In this document: positions 61,281-64,000 of the stretch, in pieces
Numbering within the stretch: the stretch's first letter is position 1
Layout: every line of letters begins with the position of its first letter
Origin: Sphingobacterium alkalisoli
GTDB taxonomy: Bacteria > Bacteroidota > Bacteroidia > Sphingobacteriales > Sphingobacteriaceae
Assembly: GCF_005049105.1 (NCBI RefSeq)
Contig: NZ_SUKA01000007.1
Span: 62,001 to 126,000 of the forward strand
Length of the DNA: 64,000 nt
Direction of reading: 5' to 3'
Program-made: the position numbers and the translations under genes
The notes under the pieces: generated by a model
Told to the model about the DNA's origin: nothing
Databases searched by the model: none
What the model saw: only the letters and a program-made list of their open reading frames with translations

Positions 61281-62156
61281 TCATTTTTTTTTGTACTTGT
61301 AAAGGTAAGAATCCAATCCAAAAGGACGCTCACTTATCGTATAAAAATCACAATTATTCACATCAAATGAAATCGCTTCGCCTTGGGGTTCTGCTTGATA
61401 AGGAATAACCTGTGGCGAAGTCCGCAGTGTTTCTAAAATGCTAACACCCGAATTTCTACTCCACTGATAGACATGTGTTAATGTTTTTATTAATATATAC
61501 CGACCATCACGAGAGATATCGGCGGCAGTAACAAATGTATAGGGCAGCGTTAACCTCGTCTCGAGCGTCAAAATATGGTCTGTTAATGCGGGAATTTTAA
61601 AATCAAACACATTCACCCGCAAATCACGCTTGGAAATGATATAGACCCGATTATCTAAGGGATCGACAAATATGGCTTCCGCATCTCTTCTCTTGTCTGA
61701 ATACCTAATTTCTATTTCTTTAATAGAAGATTTTGCGATGGTAGAAACGGTTTGGCTTCCTGAAAAATCTGGTTCTTCGAATAAATAAAAAGACAAAATC
61801 TCTCGATCCCGTCTATTATTTCCAATATCAGCCAGCAATAGATATGGTTTATTCTCTATCGTCAACCAGGCAATATCTTCCATGTCTACGGCTTCAATGT
61901 TTTCAAGCTTAAATTGACACATTAAGTTGCTTAATGTATCTATTAAATAAATAACAGCATCGTCGCCACTATCATTATGTACCCAAAAACAATGCGGATA
62001 TTTGACAGAAGGAATTATGCCTGAAATCTCTCCTAGTTTCGGGTGGGTTATTTTACCCAGCGCCTTTCTTTCATAGTTAATCTCTTGAGCTAGAACACTG
62101 TAGCATACAGAAAAGCAAAAGAAAAGCAAAGAAAATTTTATATTAAATTTCATCAT
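61281..62156 (-). CDS. Exported beta-propeller-like protein of unknown function
   Basis: A 291-residue exported protein; the start at ATG 62156 (or the next codon) is used because the TTG at 62171 adds only five residues in front of the signal peptide (ending VLAQ). The mature part has propeller-like repeats: ISGIIPSVKYPHCFWVHNDSG, DMEDIAWLTIENKPYLLLADIGNN, DAEAIFVDPLDNRVYIISKR, TAADISRDGRYILIKTL and EPQGEAISFDVNNCDFYTISE. The HNDSGD and ADIGNN segments resemble the phytase-like/SdiA-regulated type of propeller. The function is unknown. It ends 63 nt before the esterase gene. Confidence 0.65.
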   Translation of the reverse strand: MMKFNIKFSLLFFCFSVCYSVLAQEINYERKALGKITHPKLGEISGIIPSVKYPHCFWVHNDSGDDAVIYLIDTLSNLMCQFKLENIEAVDMEDIAWLTIENKPYLLLADIGNNRRDREILSFYLFEEPDFSGSQTVSTIAKSSIKEIEIRYSDKRRDAEAIFVDPLDNRVYIISKRDLRVNVFDFKIPALTDHILTLETRLTLPYTFVTAADISRDGRYILIKTLTHVYQWSRNSGVSILETLRTSPQVIPYQAEPQGEAISFDVNNCDFYTISERPFGLDSYLYKYKKK

Positions 62157-62172
62157 TCCCGAATATGACAAA

Positions 62173-62205
62173 ATAAAGGCTAGTACAAAAAGTACTAACC
62201 TTTTT
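62173..62205 (-). terminator. Rho-independent terminator after the 211-residue lipoprotein gene
   Basis: On the + strand AGGCTAGTAC and GTACTAACCT (one mismatch) flank an AAAAA loop; on the minus strand the hairpin is followed by TTTATTTT. Confidence 0.75.
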
Positions 62206-62227
62206 ATAGAATTTATCAGAGTTTGAC

Positions 62228-62863
62228 CTACTGCCCTTCAAATGCTGAAATGATGTGTGCTCTAAATGTAGAATCTTTTTCCGACATCTCAAACGACTTG
62301 CGGTATGTATCGACCACGGCAAATAACTCAGCTTCTGTGCCAATTGAATTATCTATAAATAACTTAAAACTATATGTACTTTGTTTTGCTAGATCTACTG
62401 AGACCTTATTCGAAGAAAATACTAACGGATCGATAGTTTCGCTAGTCATTTTCCCTGTAGTAGGCAACTTGAAAATGGCACCTAACGATTTCAGCAAATT
62501 ATCAGAGTAAATTCCCATTGAGGACAATTTAATGGACCCCTTGACAAACCCCTTACTTTCATCGATCTTACCATCTGAAGTGATACCTGCTTCAATATTC
62601 TTTAAAATTTCAACCTTTAATCCTACTGTATCGTCGTTAAAAACTGACTTAGCATTATAGATTACAGAAGAATCTGTTTGTTGCTCATCCACTAATCTTA
62701 AGAAAAACTGTTGTTTAGCCGCATCAACGTCATTTGTAAATGCTTCCAATGTCCGTTCAGACTTTTCACCCTCGCCTTTAGATGAACTGGTTGAGCTATT
62801 ATTACAACCCGTTAGCAATAGTGCTACTGCACTTATTCCGACAATCGAATATATCGCTTTCAT
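62228..62863 (-). CDS. Hypothetical lipoprotein, 211 aa
   Basis: A 211-residue lipoprotein with LLTGC lipobox (Cys20), followed by a Ser/Asn/Lys-rich linker (residues 21-38) and a mixed alpha/beta domain (TLEAFTNDVDAAKQQFFLRL, VGLKVEILKNIEAGI, STYSFKLFIDNSIGTEAELF). No family recognised. It is followed by a terminator and starts 46 nt after the stop of the Fe-S oxidoreductase gene, so it may belong to that transcript. Confidence 0.7.
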   Translation of the reverse strand: MKAIYSIVGISAVALLLTGCNNSSTSSSKGEGEKSERTLEAFTNDVDAAKQQFFLRLVDEQQTDSSVIYNAKSVFNDDTVGLKVEILKNIEAGITSDGKIDESKGFVKGSIKLSSMGIYSDNLLKSLGAIFKLPTTGKMTSETIDPLVFSSNKVSVDLAKQSTYSFKLFIDNSIGTEAELFAVVDTYRKSFEMSEKDSTFRAHIISAFEGQ

Positions 62864-62908
62864 AATTATTTCATTTTATCGTAAAACAGTTAAATGTAAG
62901 GATTGTTT

Positions 62909-64000
62909 TTATTTTAACAAAGCATTGTATAATATTTCAACCGGATGATAGGATGGCTTCCTTAACCCATCTTTGATCTGATGCCGACAAGATGTTCCTG
63001 TAGCAGCGATTAATACGTCGTCTGCAGATTCTCGCAAAGCGGGTAATAACACCAATTCAGCTACTTTCATCGATACTTCATAATGTTCCTTTTCATAGCC
63101 GAATGAACCTGCCATTCCACAACAGCCTGAGGGGATAATTTCTACTTTATAATTGATGGGCAAGGAAAGAAGTTTTTCTGTATAGCCTACCAAATGGAAA
63201 GCTTTCTGATAACAGTGTCCGTGAAGTTTTATCGTACGAGACGTAGCGGTAAACTGTTCTCTATGAATAAATCCTTTTTCCACTTCTGACACCAAAAACT
63301 CATCAATCATCAGTGCATTTCTAGCAAGGGATTCTGCAGCCTGTTGTAGGTTTCGATCTACCAGTGTTAAATATTCATCGCGGAACGTGAGTATTGCCGA
63401 AGGCTCGATACCCAACAGGGGTATATCATCCGTAACAAGGTCTTTCAACAATTCCACGTTCTTTTGAGCTAGTTTCTTAGCTTCTTTAACAAAACCTTTC
63501 GAAAGATAGGTTCTTCCGCTTTCTTTATGTGGAGGTATAAGCACCTGATATCCTAATGCCGTCAACAGTTTGTACGCGATTTTACCTATTTCCGTATCGT
63601 TGTAATTTGTGAATTCATCACAGAACAAATATACCTGACGCTTCTTTAGAACAGGTTCTTGCTTTTTTACCCAATCTTTTAGGGTCGTGAAATGAACTTT
63701 AGGTAATGACCGCTGGGGTGCAAATCCAATAATTTGCTTAACAATACCTGAAAAGAAGTCATTTTGTGAAAAAAAGTTATATAAAGGTGCTACATATGAA
63801 CCTAACTGCTGGCTTTTTGTAAAGTTGGCAATCAACTTGGATCGAATGGGTGCGCCATTTGCATCGTAGTAATGTTGCAGAAACTCAGCCTTCATTTTCG
63901 CCACATCCACGCTAGATGGGCATTCCGTTTTACATCCTTTACAACTCAAACATAAATCCATTACCTCTTTTATCTCCTTGTGATCAAATCGATTGGTCTT
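62909..64000 (-). CDS. FAD/Fe-S oxidoreductase (GlpC/D-lactate dehydrogenase-like), C-terminal part
   Basis: The frame stays open to base 64000 without a stop (NRFDHKEIKEV precedes the ATG at 63961), so this is the C-terminal part of a larger protein; the ATG at 63961 is internal. MDLCLSCKGCKTECPSSVDV supplies a 4Fe-4S ligand set (CxxCxxCxxxCP), and the rest has two CCG/heterodisulfide-reductase-like halves ending with LHGHCYQKAFHLVGYTEKLL, IPSGCCGMAGSFGY and TGTSCRHQI. The family of about 970 residues combines an FAD-linked oxidase with this Fe-S part and oxidises a hydroxy acid such as D-lactate or glycolate, passing electrons onward. The FAD half lies outside. Confidence 0.9.
   Translation of the reverse strand, partial: KTNRFDHKEIKEVMDLCLSCKGCKTECPSSVDVAKMKAEFLQHYYDANGAPIRSKLIANFTKSQQLGSYVAPLYNFFSQNDFFSGIVKQIIGFAPQRSLPKVHFTTLKDWVKKQEPVLKKRQVYLFCDEFTNYNDTEIGKIAYKLLTALGYQVLIPPHKESGRTYLSKGFVKEAKKLAQKNVELLKDLVTDDIPLLGIEPSAILTFRDEYLTLVDRNLQQAAESLARNALMIDEFLVSEVEKGFIHREQFTATSRTIKLHGHCYQKAFHLVGYTEKLLSLPINYKVEIIPSGCCGMAGSFGYEKEHYEVSMKVAELVLLPALRESADDVLIAATGTSCRHQIKDGLRKPSYHPVEILYNALLK

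Noticed and set aside
1..64000. CRISPR arrays, intact insertion sequences and tRNA or rRNA genes
   Set aside because: No regularly spaced direct repeats, no transposase with terminal repeats and no RNA gene signature noticed.

Overview
The window is a chromosomal segment of a member of the Bacteroidota, most likely Sphingobacteriaceae (Sphingobacterium/Pedobacter type). The evidence is two SusC/SusD-type outer-membrane import loci, a FecR anti-sigma factor with a DUF4974 tail, an ECF sigma factor, SusD-type lipoproteins, a CarboxypepD_reg TonB receptor with a DUF4249 partner, many lipoproteins with short lipoboxes, scarce Shine-Dalgarno sequences and several TAnnTTTG-type -7 boxes. Base composition is moderate (roughly 40% GC by eye), with visibly AT-richer accessory genes. 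No rRNA, tRNA, CRISPR array or intact insertion sequence was seen.

Layout. 1-10310: a + strand operon of eight genes: SusC (5' end outside the window), SusD, a DUF4843 lipoprotein, a PKD-like lipoprotein, a TlpA-type thioredoxin, a retropepsin-like aspartyl protease, a thioredoxin and a second TlpA-type protein. 10617-13661: small unknown, DUF695-like and DUF4272 genes, possibly an orphan immunity or defence-type island. 14095-21103: Hsp20, a decayed Rpn nuclease, an AAA ATPase, a membrane-anchored FAD oxidase and a LytS/LytTR two-component pair. 21360-25072: an outer-membrane DUF6268 protein and a large TPR protein whose N-terminus looks borrowed from another family. 25634-26569: an erythromycin-esterase-like protein. 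26922-36172: FecR, STN-containing SusC, SusD-like lipoprotein, Asp-box/LVIVD propeller protein, then the ECF sigma factor, which sits downstream instead of upstream of fecR. 36700-43641: a mosaic of small accessory genes (DUF7000, DUF1810, RibD-like reductase, TlpA, DUF6965, AraC plus SDR, FemA/B, NTF2-like). 43673-47174: a PL11 rhamnogalacturonan lyase and a GH1 beta-glucosidase. 47536-64000: mostly housekeeping genes: BaiN-like flavoprotein, DUF4342, M48 protease, plsY, nadC, DUF4783, gpmI, terC, apt, a helix-hairpin-helix protein, a polysaccharide deacetylase, DUF4249/TonB receptor/esterase, two unknown exported proteins, and an Fe-S oxidoreductase running off the right edge.

How the parts work together. 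The first SusCD operon joins nutrient import to an envelope redox and proteolysis set (three CxxC proteins plus an aspartyl protease), which suggests handling of a peptide or cysteine-containing substrate. The second SusCD locus has a complete sigma / anti-sigma / STN-receptor signalling chain, but in rearranged order. A short copy of the sigma gene's 3' end lies in front of fecR, consistent with the sigma gene having moved. The intergenic DNA of the accessory regions holds several gene fragments, dyads and recurring GTTAGC-type motifs, pointing to repeated insertion and loss of small genes.
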